A DNA stretch of 64,000 nt. Origin: Adineta steineri (lineage: Eukaryota > Rotifera > Eurotatoria > Adinetida > Adinetidae). Positions within the stretch are counted from its first letter, which is position 1. Every line of letters starts with the position of its first letter. Shown piece after piece: positions 1 through 12,314 of the stretch. The stretch spans positions 1,223,566 through 1,287,565 of the forward strand of contig CAJNOI010000007.1 of the NCBI GenBank assembly GCA_905250115.1, in the 5' to 3' direction. The notes beneath the pieces were generated by a model that worked only from the letters and a program-made list of their open reading frames with translations, searched no databases and was not told where the DNA came from. Position numbers and translations under genes: made by a program.

Positions 1-2434
1 TAAACAAATGGATATTATCACTGCTAATGTTAATGGAGATAATTTAAGTATTTTTATTGGATATAATTATGGAGAATTTTATTTAATATCATATTATTCA
101 ACTGGAAATGGTTCAACTCCATTTTGGGTAACAACTGCTGATATTAATAATGATAATATTCAAGATATTATATCAGCTAATACAGGTACAAATTCGATTG
201 GAATATTTCTTGGTTTTGGAAATGGAACATTTAATCAAATGATTTCTTATTCACTTGATGAAAATTATTCTCCATATTCGATTATTGTTAATGATATTAA
301 TAATGATAATTATTTGGATATGATTATTCTTAGTGAATATGTTAGTGGTGATGGTTATATTATTATTTTATTTGGATATAATAATTTAACTTTCATTAAT
401 AAATATAAATATTCAACTGGAGATAATTCTTTTCCATTCACAATGACTCTTGTTGATTTTAATAATGATTATTATTTTGATATTGCTGTTGCTAATACAG
501 GTACAAATAATATTGTCATTTTTTTTGGTTTTGGAAATGGAACATTTACAAAACAAACAAGTTATTCTGTTGGTAATAGTACAATGTCATATTATATTAT
601 TGCTGCTGATTTTAATAATGATAATATATCTGATCTTATTGTTAGTTGTTTAGGTAATGATAAAATTGTTCTTTTTCTTGGATATAAAAATGGAACATTT
701 CAATTATCAAAAAGATATTCAACTGGATTTAGTTCCAAACCATATGGTTTAACTGTTGCTGATTTAGATAATAATAAACAATTCGAAATAATTGTTTCAC
801 TTTGGGGTAGTGGTGGCATAGCTATTTTGTCTCAATATGATGCTGTCATTTTTTCTAATGAAGTTGTTTATTCAACTGATTTAACATTAAAATCTTCTTC
901 ATCATCTATTGCAGATTTCAATAATGATAATTTAACAGATATTATTGTTGCTCATTCTGCAACTGATGATTTAATTATTTATTTTGCTTCAATTAATAAT
1001 TCATATTCAAAACAAATTAAATATTATATTGGAAAAAATTTTCATCCCGAATATGTTTTAACTTGTGATATTAATAATGATAATAATTCAGATATAATTA
1101 GTATAAATACAAAAAATAATACTTTTTCATTTATTATTGGATATGGAAATGAAACATTTAATGAAAAACAATTTATTTATTCAACAGGAGATAATTCCAA
1201 ACCAATATTTGCTCTATCAAATGATTTAAATAATGATAACAGATCGGATTTAATTATTGTTAATTCAGCTACAGATAATTTTGCTATTTTTTATAATTTT
1301 AATTATACATTATTTCATAATCAACAAATTTATTCAAATAAACATTCTTTGAAACCAACAGATATTATTATTATTGAGAATTTTAATAATGATAAATATC
1401 CTGATATTGCTGTGACATTTTCTGGTAATGATAGTTTAGGCATTTTGTTTTGGATCAAAAGATGGAAATTTAAATAATATGAGTATTTATTCAACTGGAA
1501 ATAATTCTAATCCAACTTATATTGATATTGCTGATTTCAATAATGATTATCAGTTAGATATTGTTGTTATTAATAAAGGTTCAAATAATATTCTTATTCT
1601 TTTAGGAGATAAAAATGGAAGTTTTCAAAATCTAATTTCTTATTCAACTGGTTATGGTTCAAAACCTGAATCTCTTGCAATATCAGATTTAAATAATGAT
1701 AATAATATGGATATTATTGTTGCTAATTTATATACACATAATATTGCCATTTTTTTTGGTTATGGAAATGGAAATTTTTCATCAATTAAAATTTATTCAA
1801 TAGAATTTGGTTCTCTTCCAAAATCAATTTCAATTCATGATTTTAATAATGATCAAAAATTAGATCTGGCTATTACTAAACCGGGAACAAATGAAATTGT
1901 TATACTTTTTGGTTTTGGAAATGAAATATTTTTATTAGGTAAATCTTATTCAACAAATATCAATTCTGTTCCATATAAATTAGCAATTATAGATTTAAAT
2001 AATGATAAGAAATTAGATATTCTTGTCACAAATTATGAATCAAATAATATTGGAATATTTTTTGGATATGATTATGAATATTTTGGTGATATGACAACAT
2101 ATTCTATTGGACAAAATTCAAATCCACATTCTATCGCTATTGCTGATTTTAATCAAGATAAACAATTAGATATTGTTGTTGCAAATTATGGAACTTCAAA
2201 TATTGAAATTTTTATATTGGATTTAATAATGGAACTTTTGATTCTATGATAATATATTCAACTGAAATTAATTCGGCTCCATATTGTGTTGCTGTTGCTT
2301 ATTTAAATAATGATAGTTTTATAGATATTGTTGTGACTAATTCTAAAACTAATAATATTATGATTTTTTTTGGTTTGGGTGATGGAAATTTTAAAATAGA
2401 TGTACTTATTTCAAATTGTAATAATATGCGATGA
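1..2434 (+). CDS. FG-GAP/VCBS-repeat protein, 5'-partial, two frame breaks
   Basis: Tandem units of about 50 residues follow the pattern YSTG-x-NS-x-P ... DFNNDN-x-x-DI-x-VAN-x-GTNNI-x-IFFGFGNGTF, the FG-GAP (integrin alpha-like, calcium-binding DxDxDG-type) repeat. About 15 units are visible. The reading frame is open from base 2 and the first ATG (base 8) lies inside a unit, so the gene begins upstream of the window. The repeat carries on across two frame changes, near 1450 (a run of t's) and near 2215, and ends with a stop at 2432-2434. Such proteins are usually extracellular beta-propellers and are abundant in bdelloids. No signal peptide or membrane anchor is visible because the 5' end is missing and the 3' end stops just after a repeat. 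The frame breaks could be real decay or homopolymer errors in the assembly. The repeat assignment is firm; function is unknown. Confidence 0.75.
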
Positions 2435-2644
2435 GATGATTGTGTTAAATTCCATGATACATATGTGAGTAAAGCACGTTGTAGAATATCAAATGAACGT
2501 CGAATTTTTAATATAAAATTTCTTGATTTTCATTTGTCATGTTTTGTTCGACATTAAAAACCGATAATAGATTTATCAGCACATAATGAAGATATTATTT
2601 TAATAATTCTTAGGAAAAAACAACAACAACAACAACAACAAATA
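2435..2644. other. Spacer between FG-GAP gene and palindrome
   Basis: No gene is seen. It ends in a short (CAA)n run at about 2621-2641, immediately before the point where similarity to the right palindrome arm begins. Confidence 0.5.
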
Positions 2645-3018
2645 AAATGTTTTTAATATTTGAATAAGATTAGAATGCTTTGTTGAATAAATGTATTCTG
2701 TTTGCTACGTTTACAAATACGACGACGTATTCATCTCTTACACCGCTAAAAAATACAATAAATATCTTAATAAAAAAAAAATCTTTTATATCTTGGCTCG
2801 TATGATTTATAAGATAAATAATAAATATTAGTCCATGTAGAAACTGACGAGATCAATATAATGAGAATATTTTGAATAATAATGCTAGAAAATTTTCGAA
2901 GTATAATTATTTGTTTTATATAAGAAAAAAAATTAGTAAATAAAAAAAAGAAGATTTTTAAAGTAATTGATCAGTTTATTTATTAGAATAATTGAATTAA
3001 AAAGAAAAAAAAATTAAA

Positions 3019-4351
3019 TTAATTGTTTATTTTACTAAATTTTTTGGCCATGGAATGTGTAAATAAATGGTGTTTTCTAAGATGTTCGGCCAGGTGTTTT
3101 CTCTTCATTTCACCTTTCACACATGGTATGTTGCGTGATCGTTTTGGGTAAGATTCAATCAAATGGATCATACCCATGAGAACCATTCCGGCTGTCGGAA
3201 ACGCCGTCAAAAACGGTCTGAAACGACTATAAAATGGCGTTTCACTGCCTTATTTATAGTCGCATTTCACCGTAATTCATCAACCCAGAATACGGCGCCG
3301 TTGTCTTTGCCATGGGTATAAAACCAAGCATTGAACTAAAATAAAAACGAAAAAAGATTAGTTTTATTTCTTTTTTATCTAAATATTTTATTATTGTTTT
3401 AGTAATAAAATCAATTTAATTGTAATTCTTATTAACATTTTGAAGATTTATCTTCGAATATTTTTTAATCAATTTATCAAACCATATTAATATTACTTTT
3501 TAGGTATGGTCAAATATTTGTCTATATCATGTGAGACTACAAGTATATTCCAAAAAAATCTTTGTAATCTTATTAGATCATGTCATTCGATTGATTTTAT
3601 TACAGCTTTTGAATATGATTTTCGATTTCATCTATTATTATATAGTAAAAACTGTGTTAATTTTCAAAATAAAAATACACTTTCGTATATTTTATCGCAT
3701 GAAAAGTAAATGTTAGAAATTTGACTGTTTTCTTTTCATTTTTTTCTACTTAAACAAAAGTATTTAAAAATTTCAATCGATAGACATTAGACTTTTACAT
3801 TAGGTTATCAGCTAATGTTACTCTCGATACTTAAAATGTGTATACTCAAATGACAGAATAGAAAAATAAAAACTTACTATAAATTTCTAATGTAAATTTA
3901 CTTGCTGATGGTGTTGATCTTATTGGTGGATTAATATCAGCCATAAGTGCTTCATTATCCATTATTTCATTGTCGATCACAGAAGAATTAGTAATGCCAG
4001 ATAACGATGATTCGACATTAATAATTGTTGCTTCTAAATAAATATTGAACAAAAAGATTTTATTTTGAAATATTATTTAGATAATTTACCTTCTCTATTT
4101 AATGGAATTGTTTGTTCGATTGATTGTTGTCCATGTTGACTTTCTTGATTTTTTTTAACAATTTCAGGTATAAATTCCTGTGAAACTGTTATAAAATCAT
4201 GTACCATTTTGTCTGCTTTTTTTGTCATATCAGCCATGAAGTGTACCGATCGATGTTGTGAGCAAACAAACTGGCCACAACAATTACATTCATATAATTT
4301 TGTTAACCCTTCAAGGCATGTTGCATCAGTACAATAACCTGTTAAAGACAT
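3019..4351 (-). pseudogene. Broken left-arm copy of B-box-like/C2H2-like zinc-finger gene
   Basis: Exon 1 (4351-4090) starts MSLTGYCTDATC and encodes a cysteine/histidine cluster (C-x4-C ... C-x-C-C-x4-C-x2-H-x3-H) resembling a B-box or AN1-like finger. By eye it is about 74% identical to exon 1 of the right-arm copy over 88 residues. Exon 2 (4033 to about 3880) matches exons 2 and 3 of the right copy fused together without the intron. The last exon (from about 3329 down to 3019) starts after a good ttttag acceptor, but between about 3311 and 3178 it contains a GC-richer insert that is absent from the right copy and brings an in-frame stop. After the insert the coding resumes (GMIHLIESYPKRSRNIPCVK ... 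HLRKHH, stop at 3019). One of the cysteines present in the right copy (DCC) is changed here (ESY). Host gene copy, very probably non-functional. Confidence 0.6.
3170..3319. mobile_element. Short hairpin insertion, MITE-like, in last exon of left zinc-finger copy
   Basis: Compared with the right-arm exon, about 130 extra bases sit here. They are richer in G+C than the surroundings, are flanked by inverted TACCCATG (3171) and CATGGGTA (3311), and hold an internal hairpin: gaaacgactataaa pairs with tttatagtcgcatttc around 3221-3267. No coding capacity. The family is unknown and the exact ends are uncertain. Confidence 0.45.
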
Positions 4352-6635
4352 ATCTGAAAAAGTAATATTTCATATTAATATATATATGTTCTTTAGCAAA
4401 GAACAAACAATAAAAAAAACACAAAAAAATATTTTAAAAAAATACTTATGTGTATATCATCGATCATTTTATTATCTGATATGCTAAAACAAAACAAAAA
4501 AAAGATATGTATTTATTTAATCTAGAAAAAAAAGTAAATATTTAGAATATTTTGAAAAAAAATAAATTATGTTGTAGATCTATATTGATTTAATTTGAAT
4601 TATCTTAAGAACGTGAGTGTGAATAATCAAATTAACTACATTCACTACTATAAACTAGTAACTAGATTTTATTAATGTAATGAATCACTTGATTACAAAT
4701 ATCAAATAATTATAACTCTTGTGATAGTTCATTTAGGATTGTTATACTCAACAAATTTTATTTGATTGAATTTGTCAAATAAACATCAACTAATAGATTT
4801 AACTTACTACATGTTTGCTTTGATTTTCAGTTATTAAATTAATTAATTTAACAGTTCTAAGTATTTTATTTATAATTTTTAGCATTGATGGATGCACATG
4901 ATGAATATCAATAAGATGAATTTTGAAAACTTGTATATGGATCAACAACTTGAACATTATTTTTTATTAAACATGTTGCAGTTGGTATATTTACATTGAC
5001 AGCTCGTGAAATAATATCAGAAAATGATTCTAATAAACCATAGTCTTGATCTATATAATTACTTAAATTTGTTATAATCTTTTTTTGACATAAACAATTA
5101 CAATGATGTTTTTTATTGAGACCAGATAAGCATCATTCACTCATAATCAACATGTATCAGCAATTCAAGAAATTGATACGTTTAGAATCTAGAAAAGAAA
5201 GAAAATATTTTTACAAAACAACAATTCACATCTATTCGTTTTACAATATCATGATCATCATTATCAACATTAGCAATAATTGTTTCAATAGAAAATATAC
5301 AAAATAAAAGATATTATTTCTTTTTCTAAGAACTATTATACTTTTCTCATTCAGTACTTTCCGTTTATTTTTACAATTTAAAAACATATATCTATCATAT
5401 TGATTTAATAATATTAATTTACTTTTTTGTTTATCATAAATAGTATATGTAGAATGAAACTATCAAAATAATAATTAATCTTTTTCAGTCGATCAAAATC
5501 TATAAATAATGAATCATCTTCTAAAAGATTCTAATAATAATCAATTCTTATATAAAACTATGATAAAAAAAACAACTATGTTTTTGTTTAATTGCTTTAA
5601 CTTGAAATATAGACAATAAAATATGTCATGATTTCGAATTGATGTTAAAAATAAAAATAAATTAACTAAAGTTGAATTGCTGAATAAACTTTATTACTAG
5701 AAGATAATTTCTAATAAAGATTAATTATGATGACATAGTATATATGCATTTTCTCTTCATCTTCTCTTCTGTCAGTATTCAAATAATATTATAATATCTG
5801 TGTGCTTTTTTCATTTATATTTCTTTCATTTATATATCTCGAATATTGTACATGTTTTCTCTCATAATGTTCATTTACAATCTGACAAAGATTTTGTTTT
5901 TATTTTCATCTGTGAAATAGTATGTAGTCAGTTAATCATTTCTTTTAATTGTCGATATATATACATATATCAAATACATGTGAATCTTTTTTTTTCACAT
6001 CATATATGTTACTGCATTTTTCTAATACTGTCGTTCTTTATCTATAAGCACAGATGTCTTTCTCGATTCTATGTCTATATATCTATCTATAAAAGTTTAT
6101 CTAAAACTTATAAATAGTAGTAAATGTTATACTGACGTCATCAAAGTATAACGAAGATAAAACAAACAAACAAACATAGTAATAATCGCAAGTACACAAA
6201 TACCTATTCTAAGTTTTATCACTGCAATAAAAATACATTTAACTTTTTACTTAAATATTTATGTCTTTAAATCTATACTTAGTGTTTATTTAAAACTATT
6301 TCATATTTAAATCAAGGTTAGGAAAGTTCTTACTTAATAATTTATCAGACTGTTATTGTTTTTCTTGAATCATCGTTTTTAATATTTTTCAATAATGAAT
6401 TGAAATTGTTCAACATCATTAAAATTGTTATCGAATAAAGAATTAATTCAAATAACTAATCTTTTATAATCATCTAGCTTTTGTTCGTATTGATAATGAA
6501 TAAATAGAAAAAAGATATTTAAGTTTCAATTGATGATCTTCTAAGTGTTTTCTTATTGTGTTCAAATAAACGTTGATATTCAATGAAATGTTAAAGATAA
6601 ACCATTTTCATGTAATGATGTGCACAATCGAAGAA
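4352..6635. other. Left arm non-coding part
   Basis: AT-rich, with no intact gene. A decayed coding-like stretch at about 4880-5160 (minus sense) is mirrored at 14940-15240 on the right arm and is broken in both, so it decayed before or soon after the arms were formed. At 6360-6600 there is a degraded minus-strand counterpart of the coiled-coil reading frame at 13554-13766. Confidence 0.5.
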
Positions 6636-7385
6636 ACGAACGGTCGTTTGATTATATGAATGTCAGCTCAGTACATCGACCAAAGTCAGGCATAATAAGT
6701 GTTTGAAATCGATCAAATTTATATTCGTTGAGAACAATGGGAAAAATCTAGAAGTAGAATCAGATGAAATGAAACAAGAAAACAATTATATTGCGTCTAT
6801 ATAAATAGACTGAATTAAAAACCGAACTGATTGATCCCTCCTCCAATAAAATTATAAATCAAAAATATATGATTTATTCTGTCTCATAGAGAAGAGTCGA
6901 GTGAGAATAAATGGTTTGCATGCTTGCGCATCCACACCCTCATTGATTTGTTTATAAGAATTTTTATATGTAAGAAAAGATAATGAGTCATATTTAGAGA
7001 ATGATTTTGTCTGGTTAATTTTAACAATCAATTATTTGAAATGATCCAATAAAAATTGTATGAAATTTCTTGTCTGCATATTTCTGTTGTAACAATATTC
7101 AAAGATTTCTTTAGTTTTTTTTCTTCTTTAAGAATCTTGATTAATCGATAATGAAAACATTTTAAAATTTAGAGTTTTCCATAGAAAAAAATCTATCTTC
7201 ATTATTCGATTTGATTATTTCTTAAAACTTTGTTTTATTAATAAACTAAACATAGAATTTATATCATTAAAATAGTTCTTTAATATAATTTTATTTGACG
7301 AATAACAGAGTAAACTGGAAATTATTTTTAAGCTAATAATTATATTTATCTAATAGCATTTCTATTTGTTGTGTATGCTTGGAGT
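6636..7385. other. Palindrome spacer, left margin
   Basis: No gene is visible. It includes a short GT-rich patch (minus-sense aatgagggtgtgga at about 6925-6945) like the telomere-like motifs elsewhere in the window. Confidence 0.4.
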
Positions 7386-10300
7386 TTCCATGTAACATAA
7401 AAATCTCCTTTTCAACATAAGTTTCTAAATGATGTTTGTTCTAATGGTTCATAAGATACTTTTAAACTTTCTAATACTTGTGGTAATTGATGTACAAGAG
7501 AATCTCGTCTATGAACAATATTATCATCGTTCGATATAATAGATGGATTAATAGGTGTAGTAAAAAAAATATTTTTTGATAAACCATTTCCATGTAATAT
7601 CCGATTCATAAACAGTTCTTTAAAAAATCCAAGATATGACACTGTATCAACTTCATCAAAGAATACAACTTATTCAATATTAGATAATTTACATGCTAAT
7701 TGACAAATAGATAACATAAATTGTTCAAGTTGTTCTTCAGTTACATGTGCATGTAATAATAAATGATAAAATAATGATTTGATTTCACTATGAAGTATAT
7801 ATTCCTTGAAAATTTCAATTGATATTTGTATATTTGGTGAATAGGAATTATTAAGTAATTGTTGAAGATAAAAACTAGATTCAATCAATGGAAAATTAAT
7901 TAATTGTAATGTAATGCATAGATTCATTTTTGAGCTATAGTCATTGTATTTTCACTTGTAATAGTTAGAATTATTTTCCATAAATATCTTAAAATATCAT
8001 TATCATATCCATAATTTCCTAATGAATTTCAAATATCTTTTAATAAAAGAGGATCAATTAATTGTTTTTGCTTGAATTTCTTGTCCTATGGAAACTGGAA
8101 TAATTGATTGTGGTTGAATATATATTAAACTTTCATTAAATGTATCTTCAATATGAGGATGATAGATATTGGAAATTTCTACATTTATTTCATCATTATT
8201 ATCAAGTCTCATAAGTTTTAATTTTACTCGATTAAGAAATATATTGAATAAATTAATTTTATTATCTAAATTATCAAATATGATAGATATATACGTGGAG
8301 CCATATTGTCATAAATTGAAGCATTGATTATATTAGAATTTAATAATAATAATGATGAATAGAAGTTGAGAAGAAATACTTTTCCAACACCTTTCATATC
8401 TGCAATAATCAAAGATAATTTTGTTAATTTAAGTTCATGAATATGAAATAATTTATAAACAAAATTTTCAGTTAAGATCAATTTGGTTTCATTCATACTT
8501 TGTTCAAAATCATGATATTTCATATCGATTAACCATGACAAGTATTTAATAAAGTAATCTTTAGATTGAAATTCTTGTCTTAACGAAGGATTTTCATTAT
8601 TAAATAACTGTTTTAATTCACGTGAAACATTAATCCAATCATCATATAATAAATGGAATGAAAAATTCGGATCATATAATACAAGATATGTACGAGGATA
8701 ATTATTTGTTTGAAAATCTATTTATGAAAGTGACTTTGCTTCATCTATTATATGTTTCATTGTTACTGAACCAAGATTTAGAACTAGCTTTACCTTACTT
8801 TGATCGACAGCAAAAATGTCGAATGGTAAAAATGTCGAAAACATAGCGCTACCTACCACGTCCTTTTCTCGACATTTTTACTTTCGATCACAGTAAGGAA
8901 AACCGTTTTTCTCTTACTAGTTCGATCATGTATTTTATAATTTTCTGCTTGAAGTTGATATTGTGTTGTTAAATTATCTTATAATTCTTAAAATCTTTGA
9001 TGTTCATGAAATGAATATAGATCAGATTTTTTCATTATTTCAATAACAGATGAACATTGAAGTGCTGTGTTAATTAATTGTAAATGTTGATTTAAAAGAT
9101 TTTGAAATAGTTGTTTTAAAATATTATAAGCATGTATTATTTGTTTTAATGAACAATTTTCATCATATAAATGTTTTTAAATAAGTAATTAATTGATCAT
9201 TGGTATCAGTTGTTAATATATCAAATTTTTCAATACAATTAATAATAATATTAATAAATTTAAAACCATTCACAAACTTGTTCTATTTCTTTATCAGTAG
9301 AAATATTTGTTGTTGTTTATTCATAATTATTCCATGTTCGGAAGAACGATTAGTAAAAAGTTTTTTTTAACCTTTTCTCATATATGAATATTTGTATCAC
9401 AAAATACAATTTTAAGATTACTCATATCTTTTAAACTAATATTACCATTTCAAATACTATCAATAAATTGAAAGACTTTATCAAGTAATTGATAGAACAT
9501 AATAAATATTCCATGAAAAAGATGACAAGTTTATAATGGAATGAAACTTATTCGATACCAAATTGTATGTGAAGAATATGTTTGTTCATTATTAATATTA
9601 GTTGACGAGATCGATGTGTTTCAAATTCTCCTTGTAGAACATATTTCTCGATTGGGATTATTTCTTTATCAAATAATATTGGATTTTCATCTTCTAATTC
9701 AATTGTTTGATATCGAATTTGAATATTACAAGGAGATTTTTCACTAGCAATACATCATTGAATATTATGCCGATAATTAATTAAAAATATATTTTCCGAA
9801 GACATCTTTCCTAATACTATAAATATATTATTAGGTTGAGATCGTTTTAATTCTCGAATACGATCTGTCGAATCAGTTCGGTTGTTTAATGCATCTACAT
9901 CAATTAATTAAAATGATGTTAAACAATTAAATAAATCACAAAATCATCGAAGAATTTCTGATATCCTTTCAACGATTTTTTTCATTTGAATAAATGTAAT
10001 AGATGAATCATCTTTTTTTATTACATGTATATCAGTAAATAATTGAGCAGTTTTCCAATTTCTTAACCATTCAACTACATATAATGATATTAATAAAAAC
10101 TTATCAAACCATTGAATCCACTTATCTGTTTGTTCAATAAAATATTGAAAATATTTCTCTTTCGAATCAAATTTTGTAATCTTAATATCGTTTTGTATAT
10201 ATGATATTATTAATTCAATTTAAGATGAAATTATTGGAAACTTATAATGTTGTGAATTAATTGTTGTTATTATTATTTGTTTTAAATCTGTATGTTGAAG

Positions 10301-10860
10301 AAAATGAAACTAGCCTTGTAATAATAAAATTTGTTGAATAGATTATTATTTTTGGTTAATAAATTCGTCGACTTGTTTTACATCGATTTGATATAATTAG
10401 TTATAAATTCAATATTTGGAAGTGATAATACAGATTTTATATATCGAATAATAATTAAAATATTTGTTAAAATATCATTATTATCGAAGGTATTATATTT
10501 AACTTGTTTTATCCATTGATTTAATTTCAAAAGTATTTCATTTCCATTTTCATTTTTTGATTTAACAATACTTAAATGTATTGATCGTTTCTAAATATAA
10601 ATTGTTCAATGATTATATTTACTTCGAATTGACAGAAAAAAATAATGATAAGAAGCTATTTTTACAATAGAAGTTGTTACCAGATATTAATTCGATATAC
10701 AAATCTGTAATTTCTAGCACATTGTATAGATGATAATTAGTTTTCTTCAATTTTAAAACTATTTCTATCTTGTAGCAGTAGTGATACTTCTCGACATAAG
10801 TGAAAAATGTTGTTGTTGTTATTCTACGAGATATACGATTCATAACACTATATTGAAGAA
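7385..10860 (-). pseudogene. Decayed AAA+ ATPase gene, RNF213 (mysterin)-like
   Basis: Reading the minus strand, several open pieces line up in order: a helical region (WIQWFDKFLLISLYVVEWLR at about 10050-10130), a degenerate P-loop (ADMKGVGKVFLL at about 8375-8410, where GETGCGKT would be expected), a stretch LLLHAHVTEEQLEQFMLSI at about 7725-7780, and a well-kept Walker B VVFFDEVDTVSYLGFFKELF followed by MNRILHGNG (about 7590-7675), then LVHQLPQVLESLKV at about 7450-7490. FFDE-x-x-T...G-x-x-KE...R-x-LHG followed by VH-x-LP-x-x-L is the pattern I associate with the RNF213 AAA core. Stops and frame changes interrupt it throughout, a MITE sits at 8793-8898, and no RING or E3 module is seen. 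In the family the protein is a giant dynein-like ubiquitin ligase. Here it is a relic. The family call is from memory of motifs, not a search. Confidence 0.5.
8793..8898. mobile_element. Small MITE-like element with 30-bp terminal inverted repeats
   Basis: Ends are ccttactttgatcgacag... (8793) and ...tttcgatcacagtaagg (8898); about 26 of 30 terminal bases pair. The length is 106 bases with no coding. It lies inside the RNF213-like relic. I found no convincing target-site duplication. The internal motif aatgtcga is shared with the element at 36393-36705. Confidence 0.55.
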
Positions 10861-12283
10861 GACAAAAAAAGATTTATCGTATTTTGATTTGAAATGTCGA
10901 GTTACTTCTACAATATTCTTTTCTTTTTTAATTTTTACGAAGAAAATATCAAGATAAATATTGTAAATATATTTAAAAGGATAAACAACAAAAAACCCAG
11001 ATACTAACATGTTTTATTGAATAATAAACTTGCCTATCTATAATTCGTTGCGTAGAAAAATGGTTTCTTCAAAAACAAAATCTTGAAGTGATATCGGGTA
11101 CGGATGACTCATGCGTACATGCAGCATATTGTATTTTAAAAAAAGGATTTTACAAGAAATAGTCGATCAGTTCTTACAAGTTAAACGCATTTATTAGAAT
11201 GATTTCGTATCCATTTTAGTACTTTATCGTACAATCTACAAAACAGAGTATTTCTTTGTTAGCGCTTGATATGAATGAAAAAACTGGAATATATTAAATT
11301 AATATTATCGTTTTTATTTTTTCTGTTACAAATAGCAGCTTTAATTGACTTAAAAATATTGAATCTGCAAATCGATACTAGAGATTTTGAGTATATATAT
11401 ATTATTATCATCATTATGAAATCTTCTTTGGGATCACAGATATGATCACATGCTATGCTATTCGAAATGCATTTTGATAATCGTAACATTATCAAATAAA
11501 AGTAAATAAAAAGAATTAACTAAGATGCGATATTAACTCTATCTGATAGTTAACCAAAATTTGTTCGATTTGATACATGAGATTAAACGATGTTTTTCTA
11601 TTTTAATCAATATGGATTTTTAATTAGTATCAAGTTATGAATGCCTTTTAGTAGCAACTATATCAGTTGTTTAGTTTAAAATCATCAAATAATTACTTGA
11701 TAATATTTTTAAAGTAGGACTAAGTATTTTATCATAGTTTTCACAAGATATATATGGTTATGAATAATAGTAGTATCTACATAGTCAGAAGATGACATAG
11801 TTGAGTCTAGTTTAAGCTGTAATGTTTTCTGAATAATATTTCAATGCTAAAAATAATTTATTAGATCGAGCATAAATACTAACTATATTACTATGAATTG
11901 TGAGTGATGGGATAATACAATTAAGTCAACTTGACTTAGTCAAGTATTCTCTTTAAAACAGAAGCGTATTTCTTCAAAACCTCGAGCAATTCGAATGAAT
12001 TTGATAATTATCCATCGTATTATAAATAGAAATATTGATCACTGTCAATCATCAGAGGAGTTCTGTCGAAGCTTTAAAGTAAAGTTTATAACAAATTATC
12101 ATGTCATATGACAAGACAAAAATTGAAACCCTCACCTGTATGACAGGATAAGACAGCAGGATGTGCGGCATATCCTGCCCTGTGTTTAGCTCTGGTACAT
12201 ATATAATTGAATTACAATCTATTTTTGAACGATATCAATGAAAAAATGAAAATGGATCAAAAGAAATTTATTTTACACTGTGT

Positions 12284-12314
<31 letters not shown>

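Larger units (their letters stand above)
2645..6635. repeat. Left arm of large inverted repeat (palindrome)
   Basis: The reverse complement of this stretch matches 13499-17877 almost end to end, with indels. Clear paired landmarks are: 2700-2760 with 17765-17825 (around the cgacgacgtattcat motif), 3019-3190 with 17174-17367 (last zinc-finger exon), 4090-4351 with 15762-16023 (first exon), 4738-4884 with 15221-15365, 5270-5345 with 14765-14830, 5750-6120 with 14020-14400, and 6530-6635 with 13499-13610. In the 4738-4884 pair I count by eye about 7 differences in 145 bases. The main unmatched block is 3180-3790. Limits were set by eye and may be off by tens of bases. Confidence 0.85.

Noticed and set aside
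3506-3709. Plus-strand open frame with a HAUS5-like look (IRSCHSIDFI)
   Set aside because: A short similarity to the HAUS5 segment IRHCHPIDYV is tempting, but the rest does not align and the region is an unmatched block of the palindrome arm.
5800-6117. Open frame of 105 codons in the left palindrome arm
   Set aside because: The composition is that of translated AT-rich DNA (runs of F, Y, I), and the right-arm counterpart does not conserve it as a frame.
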